Shown here one piece after another: positions 9,041-17,563 of a stretch of 64,000 bases of DNA; positions within the stretch are counted from its first letter, which is position 1; every line of letters begins with the position of its first letter. Position numbers and translations under genes: made by a program. The notes under the pieces are model-generated. The model searched no databases and had not been told where the DNA came from. It saw only the letters and a program-made list of their open reading frames with translations. Source of the DNA: Streptomyces sp. NRRL S-646 (GTDB lineage Bacteria > Actinomycetota > Actinomycetes > Streptomycetales > Streptomycetaceae); assembly GCF_000720765.1 (NCBI RefSeq), contig NZ_JODC01000003.1, forward strand, positions 372,001-436,000, written 5' to 3'.

Positions 9041-11446
9041 CTACTGGCCGTTCGGGTTGAGCGGGTCCGTCGGGGTCGTGGGGGTCTGGGTCGGCGTCTG
9101 CGTGGGTGTTTGCGTCGGCGTCTGTGTGGGCGTCTGAGTCGGGGTCCGCGACGGCGTCTGAGACGGCGTCTCGGTCGGCTTCTCAGTGGTCGGCGACTGG
9201 CTGGGCGTCCGGCTCGGCGTCTGGGTGACCGTCGGCGTCCAGGTCGGCTGGACCGCCGCGCCCTGGGTGGTTTCCAGGTCGAACTTGTTGTTGCTCTTCG
9301 TCACGCCGAACATGTACTCCGCCCAGATCTGCGCGGGATAGCCACCACCGTTGATACGGCCGCTGCCCGGGATGAGACCTGTGGCGCCGGTGAGCGGGAC
9401 CTGCGGATGCGGAGGTTTCGCGTCCTCGCCGAACAGACCCACGGATGTCACCAAATCAGGCGTGTAGCCGGTGAACCAGGCCGACTTGTTGTTGTCGGAC
9501 GTACCCGTCTTGCCCGCGACCTGCTGGCCGTTGCGGGCGGGGTTGTTCGCCACCGACTTCTTGGCCGTACCGTCGTCGACCACGCCCGTCAGCACGGAGG
9601 TCACCGTGTCGGCCGCCTCTCGGCTGATCACCTGGCCACCGATGGGATCGGGCATCTGCTCGGTCCGGCTGCCCTGCTCGGCGGACTTGATGACGGTCGG
9701 GGTGACCTTCTTGCCGTGGTTGGCGAAGGTGGCGTAGATCCCGGCCATCTCCATCGGGCTCGCGCCCATGGAACCGAGCGTCTGGGCGGGCACCGGCTTG
9801 AGGCCGGCCGTGTCCATGCCGAGCTGGCCCGCGACCTTGAGCACCTTGCCCATGCCGACATCGACGCCCATCTGCGCGAACACGGAGTTGACGGAGTAGT
9901 CCATCGCCTTCTGGACGGTGATCTTGCCGTAGTTCGTGTCGTCCTCGTTCGGCGGGCCGAAACCGACCTTGGTGCCGTGGTCCACGACCTGACGGCCGCT
10001 GGTCCCGTCGTAGGTCGTCGTGGCCGTGATCTCCTGGCCGCTCTGCGTCTGGGCCTGGTCGGCGAGGGCCGTGGCCAGAATCACCGGCTTGAAGGTGGAA
10101 GCCACCTGGTAGTCCCGGCGGGACGCGTTACTGGAGTAGTGATCGAAGTAGTTCGTGCCGCCGTACAGTGCGACGACCCCGCCCGACTTCGGGTCCACGG
10201 AGACGGCGCCGGCCTGGACGTTCCCATCGACCTTGCGCTTCTTCTTGTCCAGCTTGCTGGTCAGCTGCGTCTTCGCGGCCTTCTCCAGCGCCGCCTGCTT
10301 CTTCCTGTCGATGTTGAGCGTGATGGTCCAGCCACCGGCCTTGATCGCCGTCAGGGCGTCGTTGACGTTGTCGGACTTGCCCTCGGAGACCAGTTGCTTG
10401 GCGAGCTCGTTGTTGGCCGCGTCCACCAGGTATCCGGTCTGGCCGCCCATGCCGGGTGCGGCCTTGGGGGCCTTGGGGGTCGGGAACTTCATGTCCGCGC
10501 GCTTGGCCTTGTCCAGCCAGTTCTTCTCGACCATGTTGTCGAGGACGTAGTTCCAGCGGGCCTGCACGAGCTTCCTGCCGGTGTCGGAGGCGATCGCCCA
10601 GTCGTACTGGTTCGGTGCCTGGAGGAGCGCGGCGAGATAGGCGCCCTGCTCGACCGAGAGCTTCGGGGCATCCACGTGGTAGTAGGCCTGCGCCGCGGCC
10701 TGGATGCCGTACGCGCCGCGGCCGTAGTAGCTGGTGTTGATGTAGCCGGCGAGGATGAAGTCCTTGGACTTCGTGCGGTCCAGCTTCAGCGAGATGACCA
10801 GTTCCTTCAGCTTGCGCGAGACGGTCTGGTTCTGCGTCAGGTAGTAGTTCTTGACGTACTGCTGAGTGATCGTCGAACCGCCCTGTGCGCCCTTGCCGGA
10901 GAGCGTGTTGAGGATGCCTCGGGCGGTGCCCCTGAGGTCGACGCCGTTGTCCTCGTAGAAGGTCTTGTTCTCGGCGGCGACGAAGGTGTGCTGGACGGGC
11001 TTCGGGACCTTGGACAGGTCGACGATCTCGCGGTTCTTCTGGCCGTCGCGCGTCAGGAGCGTGCCGTCGCTGTACTTGTAGACGTTGCTCTGCAGCGTCG
11101 CGTCGGGGTTGCCGCCGTCGGGGATGCTGATCATCATGTACAGCGCGACGAAGGCGCCCATGCCGAGCAGGCACAGCGCGAAGAAGGTCCCGACGATCTT
11201 CTTCCAGGTGAACAGCCGGCGTATGAAGCTCCTGCCGTCCTTGCCCGCCTTGCCCTTGGCCTTGCTCCTGCCCTTGCCCTGAGCCGCCCGGCGAGCCGCG
11301 GCCCGGCCGCCTATGACGGTGGGCTCGGCCTCGGACGACTCCATGCCGGACGAGCGCGTGGGGGGCGCCGCGCGACGGCCACCACGCTGTCGCGCTCGTC
11401 TCTCTTCCGCTCGTCCCATGGGTCCGTTCCGCTCCGCTTCGGTCAT
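9041..11446 (-). CDS. Class A penicillin-binding protein (GT51 plus transpeptidase)
   Basis: Bifunctional cell-wall synthase of 801 residues that polymerises and crosslinks lipid II on the outer membrane face. A basic cytoplasmic tail precedes one membrane anchor (about 85-110). The GT51 domain (about 125-300) shows AENKTFYEDNG, GGSTITQQ and RKLKELVISLKLD; the transpeptidase (about 400-690) has STFK, SVN and KTGT. The C-terminus is a threonine/proline tail with PTQT repeats. ATG 11446 was chosen over an upstream in-frame ATG because AGAAGAG lies just before it. No PASTA domain is present. Confidence 0.95.
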   Translation of the reverse strand: MTEAERNGPMGRAEERRARQRGGRRAAPPTRSSGMESSEAEPTVIGGRAAARRAAQGKGRSKAKGKAGKDGRSFIRRLFTWKKIVGTFFALCLLGMGAFVALYMMISIPDGGNPDATLQSNVYKYSDGTLLTRDGQKNREIVDLSKVPKPVQHTFVAAENKTFYEDNGVDLRGTARGILNTLSGKGAQGGSTITQQYVKNYYLTQNQTVSRKLKELVISLKLDRTKSKDFILAGYINTSYYGRGAYGIQAAAQAYYHVDAPKLSVEQGAYLAALLQAPNQYDWAIASDTGRKLVQARWNYVLDNMVEKNWLDKAKRADMKFPTPKAPKAAPGMGGQTGYLVDAANNELAKQLVSEGKSDNVNDALTAIKAGGWTITLNIDRKKQAALEKAAKTQLTSKLDKKKRKVDGNVQAGAVSVDPKSGGVVALYGGTNYFDHYSSNASRRDYQVASTFKPVILATALADQAQTQSGQEITATTTYDGTSGRQVVDHGTKVGFGPPNEDDTNYGKITVQKAMDYSVNSVFAQMGVDVGMGKVLKVAGQLGMDTAGLKPVPAQTLGSMGASPMEMAGIYATFANHGKKVTPTVIKSAEQGSRTEQMPDPIGGQVISREAADTVTSVLTGVVDDGTAKKSVANNPARNGQQVAGKTGTSDNNKSAWFTGYTPDLVTSVGLFGEDAKPPHPQVPLTGATGLIPGSGRINGGGYPAQIWAEYMFGVTKSNNKFDLETTQGAAVQPTWTPTVTQTPSRTPSQSPTTEKPTETPSQTPSRTPTQTPTQTPTQTPTQTPTQTPTTPTDPLNPNGQ

Positions 11447-11611
11447 GTGTGCTCTTCTGCCACACAGGTTCACAGCACAGGTCAGCTCAGAAAGCTAACA
11501 CCGGGAGATGTGACAAAGGTCGGTGGATCCGCTCTTTTGCGGACGTGACAATCAGCACCCGCTCCGATGGAACCGACGGCCGAGAAGGGTTCAGGGTTGC
11601 TCTGCGGGGTA

Positions 11612-11625
11612 AAGTGATATCACTT
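11612..11625. promoter_or_regulatory. Perfect palindrome AAGTGATATCACTT
   Basis: A 14-base perfect palindrome 68 bases upstream of the SPFH gene and in the intergenic region shared with the divergent PBP gene. It is followed by AT-rich TTAGCTAGATAAG, a likely -10 area. Position and symmetry fit an operator for a dimeric repressor; the regulator is unknown. Confidence 0.5.
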
Positions 11626-11692
11626 AGCTAGATAAGCGCTTTCGCTTGAAGGCGCTGTCACCGGACCGGATCACGACAACGGGGGACCACCC

Positions 11693-12610
11693 ATGCCCAT
11701 ACACGACACCACTCCTGACGCCGACATACCGGAGATGCCCGCGCCCCGCGTCCGGGAGTTCACCGCGCACAGCATCGGCGGCGCGCTCGCGCTGCTGCTC
11801 GGGCTGCTCGGACTCCTGGTCGCAGGCGTCCTGTTCGCGGCCGCGCAGGCAAATCCGGCCTTCGCGGCCGGCGGTGCCGTCGTCCTCGTCGCGGCGGTGA
11901 TCTCGCTGCGCGGGCTGAACACGGTGGCGCCGGGCGAGGCCCGGGTCGTCCAGCTCTTCGGGCGCTACCGGGGGACGATCCGGCAGGACGGCCTGCGCTG
12001 GGTGAACCCGTTCACCTCGCGCACGAAGATCTCCACGCGGGTACGCAACCACGAGACCGCAGTCCTCAAGGTCAACGACGCCTACGGCAACCCGATCGAG
12101 CTCGCCGCGGTGGTGGTGTGGAAGGTGCGGGACACCGCGCAGGCCACCTTCGAGGTGGACAACTACCTCGAGTTCGTCGCCACGCAGACCGAGGCGGCCG
12201 TGCGGCACATCGCCATCGAGTACCCGTACGACGCCCACGACGAGGGCGGGCTGTCGCTGCGCGGCAACGCGGAGGAGATCACCGAGAAGCTCGCCGCCGA
12301 GCTCCACGCGCGCGTGGAGGCGGCCGGAGTGCAGATCATCGAGTCGCGCTTCACGCATCTCGCGTACGCTCCCGAGATCGCTTCGGCGATGCTTCAGCGG
12401 CAGCAGGCCGGGGCGGTCGTCGCGGCCCGGCGGCAGATCGTGGACGGAGCGGTGGGGATGGTCGAGGCCGCGCTCGCCCGGATCGCGGAGCAGGACATCG
12501 TGGAACTGGACGAGGAGCGGAAGGCGGCGATGGTGTCCAACCTGATGGTGGTGCTGTGCGGGGACCGCGCCCCGCAGCCCGTGCTCAACACCGGGACGCT
12601 CTACCAGTGA
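11693..12610 (+). CDS. SPFH (band 7/stomatin-like) membrane protein
   Basis: A 305-residue protein with two adjacent hydrophobic segments near residues 28-75, then an SPFH domain (about 78-270; NTVAPGEARVVQLFGRYRGT, GLRWVNPF). SPFH proteins scaffold membrane microdomains and oligomerise through the following helical part (QQAGAVVAARRQIVDGAVGM). The start follows ACGGGGGACCACCC. The stop overlaps the next gene's start as GTGA, so the RHH protein is translationally coupled. Clients are unknown. Confidence 0.88.
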   Translation: MPIHDTTPDADIPEMPAPRVREFTAHSIGGALALLLGLLGLLVAGVLFAAAQANPAFAAGGAVVLVAAVISLRGLNTVAPGEARVVQLFGRYRGTIRQDGLRWVNPFTSRTKISTRVRNHETAVLKVNDAYGNPIELAAVVVWKVRDTAQATFEVDNYLEFVATQTEAAVRHIAIEYPYDAHDEGGLSLRGNAEEITEKLAAELHARVEAAGVQIIESRFTHLAYAPEIASAMLQRQQAGAVVAARRQIVDGAVGMVEAALARIAEQDIVELDEERKAAMVSNLMVVLCGDRAPQPVLNTGTLYQ

Positions 12611-12864
12611 CGGATCCCTCCGAGGGGGCTTCGCCCCGGCGTCGGCCGCAGCAGCGCAAGCAGGTGCTGTTGCGGTTGGACCCGTCCGTCTATGAGGCGC
12701 TCGCCCGGTGGGCGGGGGACGAACTGCGTTCTGCCAACGCCCAGATCGAGTTCTTGCTGCGGCGGGCTCTCGCGGAGGCGGGGCGGTTGCCCGGGGAGGC
12801 GGGGCCGATTCCCCGTCGTGGGCGGCCTCCTGGGGGCTCCGCCCCCAGACCCCCGTCGGCCTGA
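12607..12864 (+). CDS. Ribbon-helix-helix (Arc-type) small protein
   Basis: An 85-residue basic protein with an RHH motif at about 20-62 (KQVLLRLDPSVYEALARWAG then LRSANAQIEFLLRRAL). GTG start overlaps the SPFH stop. RHH proteins bind DNA as dimers and often autoregulate; this one may regulate the SPFH operon, perhaps through the palindrome at 11612, but that is inference. Its last residues (PPGGSAPRPPSA) are encoded inside an interspersed palindromic repeat, which also supplies the stop codon. Confidence 0.75.
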   Translation: MTDPSEGASPRRRPQQRKQVLLRLDPSVYEALARWAGDELRSANAQIEFLLRRALAEAGRLPGEAGPIPRRGRPPGGSAPRPPSA

Positions 12865-12900
12865 AGGGCCTCGTCCTCAAACGCCGGACGGGCTGGATGT
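12830..12900. repeat. Streptomyces interspersed palindromic repeat, copy A
   Basis: Hairpin TGGGGGCTCCGCCCCCA followed by GACCCCC, then GGCCTGAAGGGCCTCGTCC and CTCAAACGCCGGACGGGCTG. The same order of blocks recurs at 18545-18655. In this copy the CTCAAA/CGCCGG junction is uninterrupted. Confidence 0.8.
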
Positions 12901-13053
12901 GGCTGAGGCGGCCTTGTCCGTAGGTGCCGGACGGGCTGAAAGGCCGAACCCCGGGCAGGCTGGTGCACGGCGCGTGTAGCAGAACCGTGACAATCGGCCC
13001 CCACCTGCGAAGCTGTGCCCCGCCTGTACATCCCGCCATGATCTAAACACTGG

Positions 13054-13084
13054 GCGTATACACGAGGCGTATACACCCTGTGTA
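13054..13084. promoter_or_regulatory. Operator-like repeats upstream of padR
   Basis: Two direct repeats GCGTATACAC (13054-13063 and 13067-13076), the second also forming TACAC-CCT-GTGTA (13072-13084). They end just before the PadR start and overlap where a promoter should be. PadR family members usually bind such sites in their own promoters. Confidence 0.6.
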
Positions 13085-13095
13085 GAGTCGTGGAC

Positions 13096-13620
13096 ATGTC
13101 CATCGGTCACACCCTTCTAGGGCTCCTGGAGTCCGGGCCCCGCCACGGCTACGACCTGAAGCGGGCCTTCGACGAGAAGTTCGGTCACGACCGGCCGCTC
13201 CACTACGGCCAGGTCTACTCGACGATGTCCCGCCTGCTGAAGAACGGCCTCGTCGAGGTCGACGGCATCGAGGCCGGCGGCGGGCCCGAGCGCAAGCGGT
13301 ACGCCATCACCGACGCCGGGATCACCGACGTGGAGCGGTGGCTCGCGACACCGGAGGCGCCCGAGCCGTATCTGCAGTCCACGCTGTACACCAAGGTCGT
13401 CCTCGCACTGCTCACCCACCGCAACGCGGCCGACATCCTCGACACGCAGCGCTCCGAGCACCTGCGGATGATGCGGATCCTCACCGACCGGAAGCGGAAG
13501 GGGGACCTGGCCGACCAGCTCATCTGCGACCACGCCCTGTTCCATCTCGAGGCCGACCTGCGCTGGCTGGAGCTCACCGCCGCGCGCCTCGACAAGCTCG
13601 CGGAGGCGGTATCCAAGTGA
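13096..13620 (+). CDS. PadR family transcriptional regulator
   Basis: A 174-residue repressor: winged helix at about 1-85 (LLGLLESGPRHGYDLKRAF, VYSTMSRLLKNGLV, YAITDAG), then a C-terminal dimerisation helix bundle. PadR proteins commonly sense toxic compounds and repress adjacent transporters. Its stop overlaps the ABC ATPase start, so it should autoregulate the PadR-ABC-permease operon through the TATACAC repeats at 13054-13084. ATG 13096 or GTG 13090 could be the start; neither has a strong binding site, hinting at a leaderless message. Confidence 0.88.
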   Translation: MSIGHTLLGLLESGPRHGYDLKRAFDEKFGHDRPLHYGQVYSTMSRLLKNGLVEVDGIEAGGGPERKRYAITDAGITDVERWLATPEAPEPYLQSTLYTKVVLALLTHRNAADILDTQRSEHLRMMRILTDRKRKGDLADQLICDHALFHLEADLRWLELTAARLDKLAEAVSK

Positions 13621-14303
13621 CTCCCGCAGGTTCCCTGCTCGTCGCCGACGAGCTGCGCAAGTCGTACGGGCCGACCACCGCGCTCGACGGCGCCGAGTTC
13701 TCCATCCACCCCGGTGAGGTCGTCGCCGTGATGGGCCCCTCCGGGTCCGGCAAGTCGACCCTGCTGCACTGTCTCGCGGGGATCGTGACGCCCGATTCGG
13801 GGTCGATCCTGTACGCCGGGCGCGAGATGGCGACCATGAGCGATGCGGAGCGCAGTGCCCTCAGGCGCTCCGAGTTCGGGTTCGTGTTCCAGTTCGGCCA
13901 GCTCGTACCGGAGCTGACCTGCGTGGAGAACGTCGCCCTGCCGCTCAGGCTGAACGGCACCTCCCGCAAGGAGGCCGAGCGAACCTCCCTGACGTGGATG
14001 GAGCGGCTGGAGGTCGACGACCTCGCGAAGAAGCGGCCCGGCGAGGTCTCCGGCGGTCAGGGGCAGCGCGTCGCCGTCGCCCGGGCGCTGGTCACCAGCC
14101 CCCGTGTGCTGTTCGCGGACGAGCCCACCGGCGCGCTCGACTCGCTCAACGGCGAGCGCGTGATGGACCTGCTCACGGACGCCGCCCGGTCCACCAACGC
14201 CGCCGTCGTCCTCGTCACGCACGAGGCCCGGGTGGCCGCGTACTCGGACCGCGAGATCGTCGTACGGGACGGCAAGTCCCGGGACATGGAGCGCATCGTA
14301 TGA
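13617..14303 (+). CDS. ABC transporter ATP-binding protein (MacB/LolD type)
   Basis: A 228-residue ATPase with Walker A GPSGSGKST (about residue 41), signature SGGQGQR and Walker B VLFADEPTGALD. GTG start overlaps the PadR stop, and its stop overlaps the permease start as ATGA. It energises the neighbouring FtsX-type permease, probably for mechanotransmission or export of a lipid or antibiotic. The PadR gene upstream suggests induction by a small molecule. Confidence 0.93.
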   Translation: MTPAGSLLVADELRKSYGPTTALDGAEFSIHPGEVVAVMGPSGSGKSTLLHCLAGIVTPDSGSILYAGREMATMSDAERSALRRSEFGFVFQFGQLVPELTCVENVALPLRLNGTSRKEAERTSLTWMERLEVDDLAKKRPGEVSGGQGQRVAVARALVTSPRVLFADEPTGALDSLNGERVMDLLTDAARSTNAAVVLVTHEARVAAYSDREIVVRDGKSRDMERIV

Positions 14304-16633
14304 GGATGCGGCAGTGGGCCGACGATCTGGCCATGGGGGTTCGGTTCGCCTTCACCGGCGGGCGCGAGGGATGGGTCCGGGCCCTGCTGACCGCCGTCGG
14401 TGTCGGGCTGGGGGTGGCGCTGCTGCTGCTCACGACGGCGATCCCGAGCGCGCTGTCCCAGCGCAGCCACCGTGAAAGCGCCCGGGACGACTTCACGTAC
14501 AGCCAGAAGCTGTTGAAGAAGGCGGACGACACGCTCGTCATCGCCGAAGTCGACACGGCGTTCCGCGGCAACGACGTGCGCGCGCGGCTCCTGGAGCCCG
14601 AGGGCGCGCGGGCGCCCCTGCCGCCGGGTGTGGCGCAGTTTCCCGCGAAGGGCGACATGGTCGTCTCGCCGGCCCTGAAGAAGCTGCTCGAGTCCGGCTC
14701 CGGCAGGCTGCTGCGCGAGCGCATCCCCTACCGGATCACCGGCACCATCGCGCAGTCCGGACTGATCGGGCCCTCCGAACTCGCCTACTACGCGGGCGCC
14801 ACGGGGCTCCAGGACCATCTGGAAAGCGGCGTCGTCGAGCGCATCGACTACTTCGGGCCCTCCCACGGGAACCAGCAGGACTCGCTGGATCCGATCCTGA
14901 TCCTGCTCATCATGATCATCTTCGTGGTGCTGCTGCTGCCGGTCGGCGTGTTCATCGCGGCGGCCGTCCGCTTCGGCGGCGAGCGCCGGGACCGCCGGCT
15001 CGCGGCCCTCAGGCTGGTCGGCGCGGACGGCGGGATGGCGCGCCGGATCGCCGGCGGCGAGGCCCTCGCCGGGGCGCTGCTCGGGCTCGTCTTCGGCACC
15101 GGTTTCTTCCTGGTGGGGCGTCAGCTGGCGGCCCTGCTGAAGGTGCGGCAGATGAGCGTGTTCCCGAGCGACCTCAACCCGTCGTCCGCGCTGGCCGCGC
15201 TCGTCGCCGTCGCCGTACCGGCCGCGGCCGTCCTGGTGACGCTGTTCGCTCTGCGCGGGGTCGTCATCGAACCGCTCGGTGTGGTCCGTACGGCGAAGCC
15301 GCCGCGGCGCCGGCTGTGGTGGCGGCTGCTGCTGCCGCTGGGCGGCCTGGCGCTGCTGTACCCGATGGTCGGGCAGGGCAGGAACAACGGCGACTTCAAC
15401 CAGTGGATGGTCATCGGCGGCACCGTGCTGCTGCTGGTCGGCGTCACCGCCCTGCTGCCGTGGGTCGTCGAGGCCGTGGTGGCCCGGCTGGACTCCGGCT
15501 CGGTGTCCTGGCAACTCGCCGTACGCAGGCTGCAGTTGAGCAGCGGCTCGGCCGCCCGCATGGTCAACGGCATCGCGGTCGCGGTGGCCGGGGCGATCGC
15601 GCTGCAGATGCTGTTCGCCGGGGTCGAGCACGACTACACCAAGCAGACGGGCAACGACGTCAACCGGGCCCAGATGGATGTCTCCGTGAGCAGCGGCCAG
15701 TCGCTGGCCGACGCCGGCCGGCAGCTCGCACAGACCAAGGGCGTACGCCGTGCCTCGGCCGTGGCCTTCGGCTCGCTCGGAGACCGGGCGAAGGATCCCA
15801 AGAACGAGCTGGAGGTGGCCGTCGGCAGCTGCGCCGAACTGCGCGAGGTGGCGCGTCTGACGTCCTGCCGGGACGGCGACACGTTCAAGATCGTCGGCGG
15901 TGAGTACGACAGCGAGACGGAGAAGATCACCAAGCCGGGCACCACCGCGTACTTCGACCCGGCCTACAGCGGGACGCAGCGCCACCCGGTGGCCTGGAAG
16001 GTGCCCGCCGGCATGAAGACGGCAGCGCAGCGCGAGGACCCGACCGGCTACGCGCGCAGCGGCCTGCTCGTCACCAGGGGCGCGCTGCCGCAGGCAGCGG
16101 CGGCCGGCCTGATCCAGAGGGTGTTCGTCTCGCTGGACCCGTCGGTGGCGGACGCCGGTGACTACGCGCGCAACACCGCCGCCCGGCTGGATCCGCTGGC
16201 CAATGTGTTCACCCTGGCGGCCAGCGAGCAGTCCAAGGAGTTCCGCTCCATCCGCAACGGCCTGTTCGTCGGCGCGACCTGCGTCCTCCTGCTGATCGGC
16301 GCGAGCCTGCTGGTCTCCCAGCTGGAGCAGCTGCGGGAACGCAAGAAGCTGCTGTCGTCACTGGTCGCCTTCGGCACCCGGCGGCGCACACTGAGCCTCT
16401 CGGTGCTGTGGCAGACGGCGATCCCGATCGCCCTGGGCCTCGTACTGGCGTCGGTGGTCGGACTGACGCTGGGCGCGGTCCTGCTGAAGATGACCGGCGA
16501 GACGGTGAGCGTGGACTGGGCGAGCGTGCTGTCGATGACAGCCATCGGCGCCACGGTCGTCTTCGCCGTGACCCTGCTCAGCCTGCCCCCGCTGCTGCGG
16601 CTGATGCGCCCGGACGGTCTGCGCACCGAGTGA
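14300..16633 (+). CDS. FtsX-like ABC transporter permease
   Basis: A 777-residue two-module permease: TM1 near residues 25-48, a large outer domain, a three-helix FtsX block at about 195-320, a linker, a second helix block with further outer domain (about 360-650, including the CAEL and TSCRD cysteines), and a last FtsX block at about 655-775. This matches actinobacterial MacB-like or bacitracin-type permeases of the same length. Overlapping ATGA start with the ATPase. The substrate is not evident. Confidence 0.9.
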   Translation: MRMRQWADDLAMGVRFAFTGGREGWVRALLTAVGVGLGVALLLLTTAIPSALSQRSHRESARDDFTYSQKLLKKADDTLVIAEVDTAFRGNDVRARLLEPEGARAPLPPGVAQFPAKGDMVVSPALKKLLESGSGRLLRERIPYRITGTIAQSGLIGPSELAYYAGATGLQDHLESGVVERIDYFGPSHGNQQDSLDPILILLIMIIFVVLLLPVGVFIAAAVRFGGERRDRRLAALRLVGADGGMARRIAGGEALAGALLGLVFGTGFFLVGRQLAALLKVRQMSVFPSDLNPSSALAALVAVAVPAAAVLVTLFALRGVVIEPLGVVRTAKPPRRRLWWRLLLPLGGLALLYPMVGQGRNNGDFNQWMVIGGTVLLLVGVTALLPWVVEAVVARLDSGSVSWQLAVRRLQLSSGSAARMVNGIAVAVAGAIALQMLFAGVEHDYTKQTGNDVNRAQMDVSVSSGQSLADAGRQLAQTKGVRRASAVAFGSLGDRAKDPKNELEVAVGSCAELREVARLTSCRDGDTFKIVGGEYDSETEKITKPGTTAYFDPAYSGTQRHPVAWKVPAGMKTAAQREDPTGYARSGLLVTRGALPQAAAAGLIQRVFVSLDPSVADAGDYARNTAARLDPLANVFTLAASEQSKEFRSIRNGLFVGATCVLLLIGASLLVSQLEQLRERKKLLSSLVAFGTRRRTLSLSVLWQTAIPIALGLVLASVVGLTLGAVLLKMTGETVSVDWASVLSMTAIGATVVFAVTLLSLPPLLRLMRPDGLRTE

Positions 16634-16643
16634 CCTCCGGTAC

Positions 16644-16670
16644 GGCCCCTCCCCACGACGGGGAGGGGCC
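16644..16670. terminator. Bidirectional hairpin terminator
   Basis: Perfect 11-bp stem GGCCCCTCCCC / GGGGAGGGGCC between the 3' ends of the permease gene and the convergent gene ending at 16680. Confidence 0.9.
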
Positions 16671-16679
16671 TTGCCGCGT

Positions 16680-17108
16680 TCACAGGCTGTATTCCCGCAC
16701 CACCCGCCTTACCTGCGCGAACAGCATGCCCACATTGACCGACTTGCGGCAGACGACGACGGCGACGACATCCTGCTGCTCGTTCATGCGCACGAACAGG
16801 TGTGTGAGGTTCTCGCTGTTGACCAGGATCTCCTGGAAGAAGTGGTTGTCGCTCTGGATCCCGCGGCGCTCCTTGAAGACGTCCTCGATCATCGTGACCG
16901 TGCGTCCCTGGAACAGGTCGAGGGTCGCGCCGGCCAGCAGGTCCAGGACCTCGGGCGGGTGGTTGTCGACGGTCTCGTACGACAGCAGCATGCCGGTGGA
17001 CATGTCGACGGCGCCCGAGGCGACACAGTCGGGGGCGTCGGTGCGGAGGGATTTGACCAGGCCCATCACCTGATCGGAGAAACCTGGGGTCATACGCTTC
17101 GTCGCCAT
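16680..17108 (-). CDS. Roadblock/LC7-like small protein
   Basis: A 142-residue cytosolic protein with a profilin-like alternation of strands and helices (ASGAVDMSTGMLLSYE, VVAVVVCRKSVNVGMLFAQ). The pattern resembles the roadblock/LC7 fold of its upstream neighbour, but similarity is weak and the call is tentative. Four bases separate it from that roadblock gene. In actinomycetes such proteins regulate small Mgl/Cvn-type GTPases; no GTPase is nearby. Confidence 0.55.
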   Translation of the reverse strand: MATKRMTPGFSDQVMGLVKSLRTDAPDCVASGAVDMSTGMLLSYETVDNHPPEVLDLLAGATLDLFQGRTVTMIEDVFKERRGIQSDNHFFQEILVNSENLTHLFVRMNEQQDVVAVVVCRKSVNVGMLFAQVRRVVREYSL

Positions 17109-17112
17109 CCCT

Positions 17113-17505
17113 TCAGACTCCTTCGGCTGTCTTGTTCTGGTGCATGAGGATCGAGCCGATCCGGTCCAGGGCGGGCCCGCTCGCCCGGTGCAGGAGGTCC
17201 ACGTCCATGCCCTCGTCGCCCAGCACGACCATCAGGGCGGTGTCGCCGACGGCGTAGAAGGCGGCACAGCCGTGGCTGCCGTACGTCACGGTCTGGCGCA
17301 GGGTGCCGCGGGCGGTCGCCTGGGCGGTGCGGCGGGCGAGACCGAGGCCGGCCGCGGCGAGGGCGGCGAGTCCTTCCGGGTCGATGGAGTCGGCGGTGTC
17401 GGCGGCGATCAGCAGTCCGTCGGCCGCCGCGACCGCGGTGTCGGTGATTCCGGTCACCTGCTCCCGAAGGCCGCGCATTTCGAGCGCCAGGGCTTCGTGA
17501 TCCAT
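17113..17505 (-). CDS. Roadblock/LC7 domain protein
   Basis: A 130-residue protein typical of bacterial roadblock/LC7 regulators: VTAAVAAADGLLIAADT-like segment (TDTAVAAADGLLIAADTADS), then TVTYGSHGCAAFYAVGDTALMVVLGDE. The family modulates Ras-like GTPases. ATG 17505 is preceded by GGGGAG. The gene sits between a PATAN-like protein (upstream) and another roadblock-like protein (downstream), all on the minus strand. Unlike a full conservon, the kinase, DUF742 and GTPase genes are absent. Confidence 0.8.
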   Translation of the reverse strand: MDHEALALEMRGLREQVTGITDTAVAAADGLLIAADTADSIDPEGLAALAAAGLGLARRTAQATARGTLRQTVTYGSHGCAAFYAVGDTALMVVLGDEGMDVDLLHRASGPALDRIGSILMHQNKTAEGV

Positions 17506-17563
17506 ATGCTCAACTCCCCTATTCCTCTTCGCATTTCGTGTATTCGGCAACTGTGCGGCTGGT

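Noticed and set aside
9060..9160. CRISPR-like tandem repeats
   Set aside because: These are codon repeats for the PTQT tail of the penicillin-binding protein, with no spacers.
9110..11548. 812-residue plus-strand frame opposite the PBP gene
   Set aside because: Antisense artefact; the minus-strand frame has complete GT51 and transpeptidase motifs.
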